Source of the DNA: Streptomyces achromogenes
Lineage (GTDB): Bacteria > Actinomycetota > Actinomycetes > Streptomycetales > Streptomycetaceae
Direction: 5' to 3'
Length of the DNA: 64,000 bases
NCBI RefSeq assembly: GCF_030816715.1
Contig: NZ_JAUSYH010000001.1
Coordinates: forward strand, 5,704,001-5,768,000
The notes beneath the pieces are model-generated. The model ran no database searches and was not told the origin of the DNA. It saw only the letters and a program-made list of their open reading frames with translations. Shown piece by piece: positions 15,059 through 23,712 of the stretch. Within the stretch, counting starts at the first letter, position 1; each line of letters opens with the position of its first letter. The translations under genes were made by a program, and so were the position numbers.

Positions 15059-15301
15059 ATGGTGCGCCAGGTCGGCGACCGGGCCGAGGTGATGCGGCGC
15101 GGGCGCGTCGTCGAGGAGGGGCCCGCCGACGACGTGCACGGGAAGCCGGGCGATCCGTACACCCCGTACACCCCGTACACCAGGCAGCTCCTCGCCGCCG
15201 TGCCGGCTCTCGCCCCGGCTCTCACCCCGGCGGTCGCGGCCCGCAGACGCGCGGAGCGACGGGTGGACCGAACGGGTGCCGCCCCCGGACCCCTCGCGTG
15301 A
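15059..15301 (+). pseudogene. Remnant of an oligopeptide ABC transporter ATPase C-terminus
   Basis: An 80-codon frame reads VRQVGDRAEVMRRGRVVEEG, then PYTRQLLAAVPAL. This is the end of an Opp/Dpp-type ATP-binding protein: the D-R-V-x-V-M-x-x-G-R-x-V-E-x-G segment after the H-loop and the C-terminal HPYT-x2-LL-x-(S/A)-VP signature. Walker A, the ABC signature and Walker B are all missing and no permease or binding-protein gene is nearby. PYT is tripled by a 9-bp repeat. It looks like a decayed leftover rather than a functional gene, although the frame is still open. Confidence 0.75.
15155..15181. repeat. 9-bp direct repeat, three perfect copies
   Basis: CCGTACACC occurs three times head to tail within the ABC ATPase remnant, encoding PYT-PYT-PYT where intact family members have a single PYT. 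It is a microsatellite-like expansion in unconstrained sequence. Confidence 0.9.
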
Positions 15302-15377
15302 CGTTGCGCAGTCGGATGATCTCTTAGCGCGACCGAACGCGACCCGCACGGGAAAGTTACGACCGTTCACCCCTTTT

Positions 15378-15411
15378 GGTGGCGCGACGGACAACCGTCC
15401 GTCGCGCCACC
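15378..15411. terminator. Strong hairpin upstream of the glycosyltransferase operon
   Basis: A perfect 15-bp stem (GGTGGCGCGACGGAC and its complement) with an AACC loop lies between the ABC remnant and the glycosyltransferase gene. It would insulate the glycosyltransferase operon from rightward read-through from DUF3152. Confidence 0.7.
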
Positions 15412-15483
15412 GCCTTGTCCGCATACGTTCTTCCCGCTGCGAGCCGCCGGGTCAACGACGGCTCACCAAACGGGAGATCGGGG

Positions 15484-17277
15484 GTGCGCGTGCGCATCGG
15501 ACTGCTGACGGAGGGTGGCTATCCGTATGTGAGCGGTGACGCCGGACTCTGGTGTGACCGGCTCGTGCGCGGGCTCGAGCAGCACCAGTTCGAGGTGTAC
15601 GCGCTCAGTCGGACCGCAGCCCAGGAGGACGGCGGCTGGGTCGCCCTGCCGCCGCAGGTCAGCCGGGTGCGCACCGCGCCGCTGTGGACGGCGCAGGACG
15701 ACGGGGTGGTCCACGGCCGCCGTGCGCGCCGACGCTTCGCCGAGTCCTACGGGGAGCTGGTGGCCGCCCTGTGCGAGGGCGACCCGTCGGACCCGACCGC
15801 CCTCTCGCAGGCCGGTCCCACCGCTCAGGCGGACCGTTTCGCCACCGCGTTCTACGGCCTCGCCGAACTCGCCCGCGACGAGGGCGGTCTGGTGGGAGCA
15901 CTCCGCTCGGAGGGCGCCGTGCGCGCCCTGGAGCGGGCCTGCCGCGCGCCCGGCGCGCTGCGCCCGGCGCGCGAGGCGCGCGTACCCGATCTGCTAGCCG
16001 TCGCCGCACACCTCGAAAGCGCCCTGCGCCCCCTCTCGCTCGACTGGTACGACGACCAGGGCGACGAGGGGGGCCGGGGCCTCGGCGCGGTCGATGTCTG
16101 CCACGCCGCGTCCGGCGGCGCGGCCGCCCTGCCCGGACTCCTCGCACGCCACTTCTTCGACGTGCCGCTCCTGGTCACCGAGTACGGGGTGAGACTGCGC
16201 ACGCACTACCTGAGCTCGGGGCGGGGCGCCTCCCCGGCGGGCCCCGGGAGCGCGCCGTCCGCCGTGCCCGCTCCCGCCCTGTCCGCCCCCGCCGTGCGCG
16301 CCCTGCTCGCCGCCTTCCACGGCCGGCTCGCGGCCGAGGTCTACCGGCAGGCCGCGTGCGTCACACCCGGCAACGCGCACGCCCGTCGCTGGCAGGAGCG
16401 GTGCGGCGCCGACCGCGCCAAACTGCGCACCGTCTACCCGGGCATGGAGACGTCCCGCTTCGCCCACGTGGGCGACTCCCCGGACACCGCCGACCCGCAC
16501 ACGCTGGTCTGGATCGGCCGGGTGGAACCGGCGAAGGACCTGGTGTCCCTGCTGCACGCCTTCGCGGAGATCCGCAAGGAGGAGCCCCGCACCCGGCTGC
16601 GGATCATCGGCGCGGCGTCCGGCGAGGAGGGCCGGGCCTACCTCGGCCACTGCCGGATGCTGGCCGCCCAGCTCTTCCCCGACGAGGCGGACGGACCGCA
16701 CGCCGTCGGCGACAACCCGGTCTCCTTCGAGGAGATCGGCGGCCCTGAGTCGGCCACCCTCGCCGAGGCGTACGCGGCCGGGGCGGTCGTCGTCCTGTCC
16801 AGCGTCGTCGAGGGCTTCCCGGTCGGCCTGGTCGAGGCGATGCTCTGCGGCCGGGCGACCGTGTCGACCGACGTCGGCGCGGTGGTCGAGGTCATCGGAG
16901 GCACCGGACTGGTCGTCCCGCCGCGCAATCCGCGGGCCCTCGCGGAGGCCTGCGTCGCGCTGCTGCACGACCCCGAGCGCCGTGCGCGCCTGGGTGCGGC
17001 CGCCCGTGCCCGCGCCCTCGAACTGTTCACCGTCGAGCAGAACGTCACGGCGTTCCACGGCATCTACCTCGAGCTCGTCTCACAGGCCCCGACGCGCCGG
17101 TTCCTCTTCGACGACGACGGCGAACCCCGACCGTTCGCCGTCCCGCCCGAGGAGTGTCTGTCCGGCCTGCAGACCGGCCCGGGCGCGCCCGTCACCGCCC
17201 GGCCGGGCCCGGCCTGGGCGACGGGCCCGCAGGCCCGGGACGCCTCGCCGGTCGCCGCGACGGAGGGAGCACGATGA
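15484..17277 (+). CDS. DUF3492/PelF-like GT4 glycosyltransferase
   Basis: This 597-aa protein begins RIGLLTEGGYPYVSGDAGLW, the N-terminal pattern of DUF3492 glycosyltransferases such as PelF, and ends with a GT-B C-terminal domain. The nucleotide-sugar region is at about residues 440-460: EGFPVGLVEAML gives the retaining GT4 E-x7-E pair (Glu443, Glu451). DPHTLVWIGRVEPAKDL marks the domain joint. PelF uses UDP-GlcNAc/GalNAc to build the Pel exopolysaccharide in Pseudomonas; the donor here is inferred. GTG 15484 follows GGAGAT; GTG 15490 is an alternative. The stop overlaps the next start (ATGA), so translation with the membrane protein is coupled. Confidence 0.85.
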   Translation: MRVRIGLLTEGGYPYVSGDAGLWCDRLVRGLEQHQFEVYALSRTAAQEDGGWVALPPQVSRVRTAPLWTAQDDGVVHGRRARRRFAESYGELVAALCEGDPSDPTALSQAGPTAQADRFATAFYGLAELARDEGGLVGALRSEGAVRALERACRAPGALRPAREARVPDLLAVAAHLESALRPLSLDWYDDQGDEGGRGLGAVDVCHAASGGAAALPGLLARHFFDVPLLVTEYGVRLRTHYLSSGRGASPAGPGSAPSAVPAPALSAPAVRALLAAFHGRLAAEVYRQAACVTPGNAHARRWQERCGADRAKLRTVYPGMETSRFAHVGDSPDTADPHTLVWIGRVEPAKDLVSLLHAFAEIRKEEPRTRLRIIGAASGEEGRAYLGHCRMLAAQLFPDEADGPHAVGDNPVSFEEIGGPESATLAEAYAAGAVVVLSSVVEGFPVGLVEAMLCGRATVSTDVGAVVEVIGGTGLVVPPRNPRALAEACVALLHDPERRARLGAAARARALELFTVEQNVTAFHGIYLELVSQAPTRRFLFDDDGEPRPFAVPPEECLSGLQTGPGAPVTARPGPAWATGPQARDASPVAATEGAR

Positions 17278-18608
17278 GCCCTCTGGACGGACCGGACCGA
17301 CCCGAAGCACCCCATGACGCCGGCTCCGCTGCTGCTGCCGCCGCCTCTGCTGCCGCCTCTGCCGCCGCCGGCGCCGGTGAGGGGGGCCCTGTGGGCATCC
17401 CCGGTCGCGCCGACGCGCGCCCCGCTCACGGCGTCGGCGATGCCGTCGGCACCCGCTTCCGCGCCCCCGCCGACGAGGTCGCCGCGGCCGGCGGTCCGGG
17501 GCCGACCGCGCCCCGCCGGGGCGGCGTGGACCCGGTGAAGGCCCTGATGCGCCGTCACCGCGAACTGTGCGAACGGGCCGTCGACCCCCTGGAGATCGCG
17601 GCGGGCCTGGAGGCCCACGGGGTCACCGACCGCACCGCCGCACGCTTCCGGCACCGGGACGTCTTCTCCCTCGCCGAGGAGATGTACGCCAGGGTCCCGC
17701 GCGACGGGGACGCACCGCTGCTCGCCGCGCCCACCGCCGCCCCGCGGCCCCGCCTGGACTGGGCGCTGCTCACCCTGCTGCCCGGCATCCTGTGCGCCAC
17801 GACCGTGACCGGCGTGCGTCTCACCCACGGGCGCACCTCGCTCCTCGTCGCCGCCGCAGGCCTCCTCGCCGTCGTCCTCGCCGTGCACGCGGCGCTGCGC
17901 CGGGGGCCGTTGAGCCCGCACCGCGGTGCCCACCCCGGGCCGCACCGGACGGAGGCCTGGACCTGCTGGCTCCTCGCCTACGCGGCCCTCGGCGACAGCC
18001 TCCTGAGCGCCGCCGTCGGCGGCGGCCCGGACGGCCTGCCCGACGGGACGGCGGACGGCCCCTGGCCGGTGGCCGCCGCTCCGCTGCTCGCCCTCACCCT
18101 TGCCTGCGCGCCCGCCGCATGGTGCGCCCACCTCCTGGCCACACGTGCCCGCCGCCGCCTGGGCACCAGCCGCGGTCTCGACGAGTTCGCCGCCTCCGTG
18201 CAGCCGTTGCTGCTCGCCGTCCTCGCCCTCTTCCTGGGCGCGCTCACCGCACTGACCGCCGTCAGCGCGGCGGTCCTGGGCGAGCCCGCCGGATACGGCC
18301 ACACCCTCACGCTCGGCGGCCTCCTCTTCCTGGCCCGCCTCCTCATGGTGCACGGCGTCACCCATGCCCCCGCGGTCGTCCTCGGGGCGGCCGGCGCGGC
18401 CGAGGCGCTGGCCCCGGCCGCGGTCTTCGCCGGCCGCCTGCCCGGCTGCGACTTCCTGGCCGTGCCCGTCAACGACCTGGCCACCGCCTGGGGTCCGGCC
18501 GGCGTTCCGTTCCTCGTCTGCGGCAGCGCGGCCCTGGCCCTGCTCGTTCACGCCGCCCGCACGCTGACCCGGGCCTCGGCCCACGCGGGAACGGACCAGC
18601 CGTGCTGA
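17274..18608 (+). CDS. Polytopic membrane protein of the PelF-like operon
   Basis: This 444-aa protein has a disordered Ala/Gly/Pro-rich first 80 residues, then a soluble segment with HRELCERAVDPLEIAAGL and FRHRDVFSLAEEMYARVP (about residues 90-142), a pattern I have seen at the N-terminus of Streptomyces membrane proteins. Eight or nine hydrophobic helices follow, from about residue 162 (LLTLLPGILCATTVTGV) to the end. Its place directly after a PelF-like gene is that of PelG, the membrane partner of PelF, and size and topology are compatible. I cannot see enough identity to call it PelG. Its start overlaps the glycosyltransferase stop by 4 nt. Confidence 0.72.
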   Translation: MSPLDGPDRPEAPHDAGSAAAAAASAAASAAAGAGEGGPVGIPGRADARPAHGVGDAVGTRFRAPADEVAAAGGPGPTAPRRGGVDPVKALMRRHRELCERAVDPLEIAAGLEAHGVTDRTAARFRHRDVFSLAEEMYARVPRDGDAPLLAAPTAAPRPRLDWALLTLLPGILCATTVTGVRLTHGRTSLLVAAAGLLAVVLAVHAALRRGPLSPHRGAHPGPHRTEAWTCWLLAYAALGDSLLSAAVGGGPDGLPDGTADGPWPVAAAPLLALTLACAPAAWCAHLLATRARRRLGTSRGLDEFAASVQPLLLAVLALFLGALTALTAVSAAVLGEPAGYGHTLTLGGLLFLARLLMVHGVTHAPAVVLGAAGAAEALAPAAVFAGRLPGCDFLAVPVNDLATAWGPAGVPFLVCGSAALALLVHAARTLTRASAHAGTDQPC

Positions 18609-18747
18609 CGCGAGCCCGCCCCCGCCACTCCCCGCGGCCGCCGCGGCCACCCCACGGGGCGCACCCCCCACCGTGCCCCGACCGCACGACGTCAGCGCTC
18701 CCGCACTCCGTCGCAGCCCATCGCAACACCCCCGAAGGAGAGACCAG

Positions 18748-18882
18748 ATGACCACCTCCCGATCCGGAACGACCGCAGCCACCGGGGCACCCGCGGTCGC
18801 CGGCGCCCCGGCCCCGGCAGCCCCGGCAGCCCCGGCCATGGTGACCCCGGCCACGGCGCACACCCCGGGAGCCGCACGATGA
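18748..18882 (+). CDS. Small Ala/Pro-rich peptide, 44 aa, coupled to the epimerase
   Basis: The frame has a good Shine-Dalgarno (GAAGGAGA) before ATG 18748 and ends in an ATGA overlap with the epimerase start. The product (MTTSRSGTTAATGAPAVAGA ... TPGAAR) is almost only Ala, Pro, Thr and Gly, with no membrane segment or known domain. It may be a real small protein or mainly a means to couple translation of the epimerase to the upstream message. The 139 bp before it (18609-18747) hold no other feature. Confidence 0.5.
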   Translation: MTTSRSGTTAATGAPAVAGAPAPAAPAAPAMVTPATAHTPGAAR

Positions 18883-19841
18883 GGGTTCTGCTGATCGGAG
18901 CCAACGGCTACCTCGGCCGTTTCGTCGCCGACCGCCTGCTCGCCGACCCCGCCGTCCAGCTCACCGCGCTCGGCCGCGGCGACGACGCGGACGTCCGCTT
19001 CGACCTCGCGTCCGGCAGCCCCGGCGCGCTCACCCGCTTCCTCGACGCGGTCCACCCCCAGGTCGTCGTCAACTGTGCGGGCACCACCCGCGGCGGCGCC
19101 CGCGAGCTCACCCGGCACAACACCGTCGCCGTCGCCACCGTCTGCGAGGCCCTGCGCCGCAGCGGCTGCGGCGCCCGGCTGGTCCAGGTCGGCTGCGGCG
19201 CCGAGTACGGCCCGAGCCAGCCCGGTTCCTCCACGGCCGAGGACGCCGTACCCCGGCCGGGCGGCCCGTACGGCGTCAGCAAGCTCGCCGCCACCGAACT
19301 CGTCCTCGGTTCCGGACTCGACGCCGTCGTGCTCCGGGTCTTCTCGCCCGCCGGCCCGGGCACGCCCGCCGGCTCCCCGCTGGGCCGCCTCGCCGAGGCC
19401 ATGCGGCGCGCCATGCAGTCCGGCGACGGCGAACTCAAGCTCGGCGGTCTCGGCGCGCAGCGGGACTTCATCGACGTCCGTGACGTGGCCCGAGCCGTAC
19501 ACGCCGCCTCCCTCTCCGCCGCACAGGGCGTCATCAACATCGGCTCCGGTCGTGCCGTCCGGTTGCGCGACGCCGCGGCGATCCTCGCGCGCGTGGCCGG
19601 ATACGGCGGCGCCCTCCACGAACTCGACGGCCCGCCCGGTGGCCACCTGCGGCCCGCCATCGGCCACCCCCGCCTGGAGGCCGACCACGGCGGCCCGGTC
19701 GCGTACCCGTACCCGGACGGCTGCGGCAGCTGGCAGCAGGCCGACGTGCGCACCGCCCGCGACCGGCTCGGCTGGCGCCCCCGGATCAACCTCGAGGAGT
19801 CCCTCGCCGACATCTGGATGGAGGCGGCATGTCGTATCTGA
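18879..19841 (+). CDS. NAD-dependent epimerase/dehydratase (extended SDR)
   Basis: This 320-aa protein starts with a Rossmann motif MRVLLIGANGYLGRFVADRL (G-x2-G-x2-G). The catalytic Tyr and Lys are in YGVSK (Tyr131, Lys135), with an upstream VGCGAEYG segment matching the Ser/Thr region of sugar-nucleotide SDRs. It is typical of UDP-sugar 4-epimerases and dehydratases. Next to a PelF-like transferase the likely job is supplying or modifying the sugar nucleotide (for example UDP-GlcNAc/UDP-GalNAc), which is inference. The Ser normally in the S-x-n-Y-x3-K triad appears replaced by Gly or Cys in QVGCGAEYG, so the activity may differ. It overlaps the spherulin-like gene by 13 bp. Confidence 0.85.
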   Translation: MRVLLIGANGYLGRFVADRLLADPAVQLTALGRGDDADVRFDLASGSPGALTRFLDAVHPQVVVNCAGTTRGGARELTRHNTVAVATVCEALRRSGCGARLVQVGCGAEYGPSQPGSSTAEDAVPRPGGPYGVSKLAATELVLGSGLDAVVLRVFSPAGPGTPAGSPLGRLAEAMRRAMQSGDGELKLGGLGAQRDFIDVRDVARAVHAASLSAAQGVINIGSGRAVRLRDAAAILARVAGYGGALHELDGPPGGHLRPAIGHPRLEADHGGPVAYPYPDGCGSWQQADVRTARDRLGWRPRINLEESLADIWMEAACRI

Positions 19842-20587
19842 CCGGAACCCCGGCGGGCAGCGCGCACCCCGGCACCACCGACGTCCGCACCGGCCTCGGC
19901 GCCCCGGGCCTCGCGCATCCCCTGGTCGCGCCCGCCGAGTGGGGCGAACTCGCGCGGCCCGGCAGGCCCCTGCACTGGGTCGCCCTGGACGTCGCCGACG
20001 GACCCGGCTCGCGCCCCGACCCGAGCTGTCTGGAATCCGCCGGCCGGCTGCGCAACGCGGGCATCCGGGTCCTCGGGCGCATCGACGCGCTGTACGGCGC
20101 CCGCGCCATCGCCGAGGTGATCTCCGAAGCACAGCGCTACCTCGACTGGTACCAGGTCGACGGCTTCCTCCTCGACCGCTCCCCGGCCGACCGCGGCACG
20201 CTGCCGGGACTGCGCCGCACGGCCGGCGCGCTGCGCACGCTCCACGACGCACCCCACGTCGTCCTCGACCACGGCGTCCACCCGCACCCCGGCTACGCCG
20301 AGCTCGCCGACCAGCTGGTCACCTTCTCCGGTCCCTGGAGCGACTACCGCTGGTCGCAGGTGGCCGAGTGGACGGCGGAGCACCCGCCGGAGCGCTTCTG
20401 CCACTTCGTGCACGGAGTGCCGCGCGGGCATCTCGACGAGGCGCTGCGCATCGCCCGCTGGCAGGGCGCCGCGACGATCTGGTTCACGGACGGCACCGAA
20501 CGCGGCGGCGCACGAGACCCCTGGGAGACCATGCCCGGCTACTGGGACGACATCGTCTCGCGGATCGGAACAGGTGTCTCGGAATGA
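19829..20587 (+). CDS. Spherulation-specific family 4 protein (GH-like TIM barrel)
   Basis: This 252-aa protein matches spherulation-specific family 4 by length and motifs: LHWVALDVADGPGSRPDPS near the start, RIDALYGARAIAEV, the acidic YQVDGFLLDRSPAD (about residues 110-123) and VVLDHGVHPHPGYAEL. The family is a TIM barrel related to GH114 endo-alpha-1,4-polygalactosaminidases, and Asp/Glu at the ends of strands 4 and 5 fit a retaining glycosidase. There is no signal peptide, so it would act in the cytoplasm unless exported another way. Overlap with the epimerase gene and the PelF-like gene upstream suggest a role in making or trimming an amino-sugar polymer. Confidence 0.78.
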   Translation: MSYLTGTPAGSAHPGTTDVRTGLGAPGLAHPLVAPAEWGELARPGRPLHWVALDVADGPGSRPDPSCLESAGRLRNAGIRVLGRIDALYGARAIAEVISEAQRYLDWYQVDGFLLDRSPADRGTLPGLRRTAGALRTLHDAPHVVLDHGVHPHPGYAELADQLVTFSGPWSDYRWSQVAEWTAEHPPERFCHFVHGVPRGHLDEALRIARWQGAATIWFTDGTERGGARDPWETMPGYWDDIVSRIGTGVSE

Positions 20588-20650
20588 AAATGGCCATGGC
20601 ACTGTTACGGGGAGAACAACCGTCATGACTGACCGACCAACGGAGTCCCC

Positions 20651-21829
20651 GTGTCGCTGCCACCCCTGGTCGAGCCGGCCCCCGAGCTCACCGTAGACGA
20701 GGTCCGCAGGTACTCCCGCCACCTGATCATCCCCGACGTGGGGATGGACGGGCAGAAGCGGCTGAAGAACGCCAAGGTGCTCTGTGTGGGCGCCGGCGGC
20801 CTGGGCTCGCCGGCGTTGATGTACCTGGCCGCCGCGGGCGTGGGCACGCTCGGCATCGTGGAGTTCGACGAGGTCGACGAGTCGAACCTGCAGCGGCAGA
20901 TCATCCACAGCCAGGCCGACATCGGCCGCTCCAAGGCCGAGTCCGCCCGTGACTCCGTCCTCGGCATCAACCCGTACGTCAACGTGGTCCTTCACGAAGA
21001 GCGGCTCGAGGCCGAGAACGTGATGGACATCTTCAGCCAGTACGACCTGATCGTCGACGGCACCGACAACTTCGCGACCCGTTACCTGGTCAACGACGCG
21101 TGCGTGCTGCTGAACAAGCCGTACGTGTGGGGCTCCATCTACCGCTTCGACGGTCAGGCGTCCGTCTTCTGGTCCGAGCACGGTCCCTGCTACCGCTGCC
21201 TGTACCCGGAGCCCCCGCCGCCGGGCATGGTCCCCTCCTGCGCGGAGGGCGGCGTGCTGGGCGTGCTGTGCGCGTCCATCGGGTCCATCCAGGTCAACGA
21301 GGCGATCAAGCTGCTCGCGGGCATCGGCGAGCCGCTGGTCGGCCGCCTGATGATCTACGACGCCCTGGAGATGCAGTACCGCCAGGTCAAGGTCCGCAAG
21401 GACCCCGACTGCGCGGTCTGCGGCGAGAACCCGACGGTGACCGAGCTCATCGACTACGAGGCCTTCTGCGGCGTCGTCTCCGAGGAGGCCCAGCAGGCGG
21501 CGGCCGGCTCGACGATCACTCCCAAGCAGCTCAAGGAGTGGATCGACGACGGCGAGAGCATCGAGATCATCGACGTCCGCGAGCCGAACGAGTACGAGAT
21601 CGTCTCCATCCCGGGCGCCAGGCTGATCCCGAAGAACGAGTTCCTGATGGGCACCGCCCTGGAGGGCCTGCCGCAGGACAAGAAGATCGTCTTGCACTGC
21701 AAGACGGGTGTCCGCAGTGCGGAAGTCCTCGCCGTGCTGAAGTCCGCGGGCTTCTCCGACGCCGTGCACGTCGGCGGCGGCGTGATCGGCTGGGTCCACC
21801 AGATCGAACCGAGCAAGCCGGTCTACTGA
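20651..21829 (+). CDS. moeZ: MoeZ adenylyltransferase/sulfurtransferase
   Basis: This 392-aa protein joins a ThiF/MoeB-type adenylation domain with a C-terminal rhodanese domain. GAGGLGSPALMYLA (about residues 47-60) binds ATP, DESNLQRQ is the conserved R finger region, and two CxxC pairs (Cys180/Cys183, Cys254/Cys257) hold zinc. The rhodanese active site is CKTGVRS with Cys350. MoeZ activates ubiquitin-like sulfur carriers (MoaD, CysO, ThiS and pathway-specific ones in Streptomyces) as acyl adenylates and transfers sulfur to make thiocarboxylates. GTG 20651 follows GGAG. The gap to the spherulin-like gene is 63 bp, so it may have its own promoter. Confidence 0.93.
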   Translation: MSLPPLVEPAPELTVDEVRRYSRHLIIPDVGMDGQKRLKNAKVLCVGAGGLGSPALMYLAAAGVGTLGIVEFDEVDESNLQRQIIHSQADIGRSKAESARDSVLGINPYVNVVLHEERLEAENVMDIFSQYDLIVDGTDNFATRYLVNDACVLLNKPYVWGSIYRFDGQASVFWSEHGPCYRCLYPEPPPPGMVPSCAEGGVLGVLCASIGSIQVNEAIKLLAGIGEPLVGRLMIYDALEMQYRQVKVRKDPDCAVCGENPTVTELIDYEAFCGVVSEEAQQAAAGSTITPKQLKEWIDDGESIEIIDVREPNEYEIVSIPGARLIPKNEFLMGTALEGLPQDKKIVLHCKTGVRSAEVLAVLKSAGFSDAVHVGGGVIGWVHQIEPSKPVY

Positions 21830-21878
21830 CCCGGGCGTTCGACCGGCCCGGCAGGCCCGTCGGGCCTCCTGACGGGAT

Positions 21879-21921
21879 CGGCGGGGGTTTGGCGCACCAG
21901 GAGTGCGCGAGGCCCCCGCCG
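21879..21921. terminator. Imperfect hairpin between moeZ and hydrolase genes
   Basis: Arms beginning CGGCGGGGG and ending CCCCCGCCG pair at the base, with an inner GCGCA/TGCGC pairing and some mismatches between. It lies between convergent stops (21829 and 21925) and probably ends transcription from both sides. Confidence 0.6.
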
Positions 21922-21924
21922 CCG

Positions 21925-23493
21925 TCATGAGCAGACCGTGCCGTCCCGCGGGACCACTCCCTTCAGCAGGTAGTCGTCCACCGTCGAGTCGACGCACGAG
22001 CTTCCGCTTCCGTACGCGATGTGCCCCTCGCCCTTCCAGGTGAGCAGCACACCGACGCCCTTGCCGAGCTCGTCCGCCATCTTCCGCGCACCCTCGTAGG
22101 GAGTCGCCGGGTCCCTGGTGGTGCCGACCAGCAGGATCGGCGCCGCGCCCGCCGCGCTCACCTCCGGGGTGTCGTACTGCCCCGCCACCGGCCAGTCGTG
22201 GCACCAGCCGGCCGTGTCCCAGGCGAGGAAGTCCCCGAACACGGGAGAGATCTTCTCGAACCTCGGCACCAGCAGCTTCGTCTCCCGCGCGGTCGGCCGC
22301 TGCCGGTCGTCCAAGCACGATATGACCCGTTGGGAGTGGACCGTCGTGCCGTAGCGCCCCGAGGAGTCCCGCTCGTTGTAGCGGTCGGCGAGCGTCAGCA
22401 GCTCGGAGCCGTCCCCGGCCTGCGCGGCTTCCAGAGCGCTGGTCAGCCTCGGCCAGCCCGCCTCGCTGTACAACGGCAGGACGATGCCGATGACCGCGAG
22501 CGCCTGCGTCAGCTCCCGTCCGTCCGACCCGGGCAGCGGGTGGGCGTCCAGCCGGTCCAGCAGGGCCGCGATCCTCGCGCTGCCCTTCCCGGGGTCCTGG
22601 CCGGTCGACGTGAGGTAGTCCGCCAGCGCCCGCTGGAAGCCGCGTGCCTGGTTCTGGGCGTGGCCGACCGCGTCGGCGCTCGGGTCGACGACCGCGTCGA
22701 GAGTGAGCCTGCCGACGTTGCGAGGGAACAAGTGGGCGTACACGCCGCCGAGTTCGGTGCCGTACGACATGCCGAAGTAGTGCATCTTCCGGTCGCCGAG
22801 CACCTGGCGCATCAGGTCCATGTCGCGGGCGGTGTCGGTGGTCGACACGTGGGCCAGCAGCGGGCCCGCGGCCTTCCGGCACCCCTCGCCGAAGGCGGTG
22901 GCGTCCTGGAAGAACGCCTGTTCCTCTGCCGGGGTGTCCGGAGTGGAGTCGAGGGACTCGGCGGCCTGGATGTCCTTGTCGCCGCGGCAGCGGACGCCCT
23001 CACTCGCGCCCACCCCGCGTGGGTCCCAGCTCACCAGGTCGTAGCGTTCGCGGAGCGAGGAGACCGTCGAGCCGTAGGAGGGGAGCATCGACACCCCCGA
23101 GGAGCCGGGGCCACCGAAGTTGAACAGGAGCGAACCGATGCGGTCGCCGTCCCCGGCACGCGACTTGGCGCGCACGAGGGCGAGATCGATCGTACGGCCG
23201 CCGGGCTTCGACCAGTCCAGCGGCGCTTTCAGCGTGGCGCACCGCCAGTCGTCGCCCGGGGCGGAGGAGTCCTCGGTGGCCCCGCACCGGCCCCAGTCGA
23301 GTGTCTGGCCGGTCAGTGCGGCGGGCAGGGCCGCCGAAGGGGTGGCCGCGGCTGAGGCGGAGCCGGCCGGGGGCCGTGCGTCGGCCGTACCGCCTCTGCC
23401 GCCCGCCCCGTCGCCCGACGCGCCGCCGCTGCAGCCCGCGGCCAGCAGTGCGACGGCGGCTCCCCACACCGTCCACCGTGCGAATCGCGCCAT
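21925..23493 (-). CDS. Secreted lipoprotein alpha/beta hydrolase (Tap/SlpD-like)
   Basis: This 522-aa protein has a lipoprotein signal with lipobox LLAAGC (Cys near residue 21). After a Ser/Ala-rich linker comes an alpha/beta-hydrolase domain. FNFGGPGSSGV is the oxyanion region, GMSYG holds the nucleophile Ser, and a C-terminal TAP-like segment carries VGTTRDPATPYEGA and the likely catalytic His in GEGHIAYG. These are features of Streptomyces tripeptidyl aminopeptidases and their cell-bound relatives SlpD/SlpE. The enzyme would sit on the outer face of the membrane and trim peptides. A second copy follows at 23713, transcribed the same way. Confidence 0.88.
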   Translation of the reverse strand: MARFARWTVWGAAVALLAAGCSGGASGDGAGGRGGTADARPPAGSASAAATPSAALPAALTGQTLDWGRCGATEDSSAPGDDWRCATLKAPLDWSKPGGRTIDLALVRAKSRAGDGDRIGSLLFNFGGPGSSGVSMLPSYGSTVSSLRERYDLVSWDPRGVGASEGVRCRGDKDIQAAESLDSTPDTPAEEQAFFQDATAFGEGCRKAAGPLLAHVSTTDTARDMDLMRQVLGDRKMHYFGMSYGTELGGVYAHLFPRNVGRLTLDAVVDPSADAVGHAQNQARGFQRALADYLTSTGQDPGKGSARIAALLDRLDAHPLPGSDGRELTQALAVIGIVLPLYSEAGWPRLTSALEAAQAGDGSELLTLADRYNERDSSGRYGTTVHSQRVISCLDDRQRPTARETKLLVPRFEKISPVFGDFLAWDTAGWCHDWPVAGQYDTPEVSAAGAAPILLVGTTRDPATPYEGARKMADELGKGVGVLLTWKGEGHIAYGSGSSCVDSTVDDYLLKGVVPRDGTVCS

Positions 23494-23712
23494 GCGCGCC
23501 TCCCCCCTCGCAGGCCGTCCACGCTCAGGGGCGAACGGCTTTCAGGCCATGGTAGGCGTCCTCGGCCCCGACCGTCCGAGCCTGTGGATAACCCTTTGAC
23601 CTGCGCATACGTGTGGTCGAGGGCTCGGTGACGCGGCGGGTGCGGTGGGGCCGACGGGCCTCGCGCGCCCGGCGGGGTGCGGTGGAATCCGATGCCTTCC
23701 GCAGGTCCGCCG

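Noticed and set aside
15059..15301. Functional ABC transporter ATPase
   Set aside because: Walker A, signature and Walker B motifs are absent and only the last 80 residues of the family remain.
17064..22882. Very long minus-strand open frames (over 1000 codons) opposite the glycosyltransferase-to-moeZ region
   Set aside because: They mirror the plus-strand genes, have poor codon-position GC bias, no domain similarity and are expected by chance where third positions are nearly all G or C.
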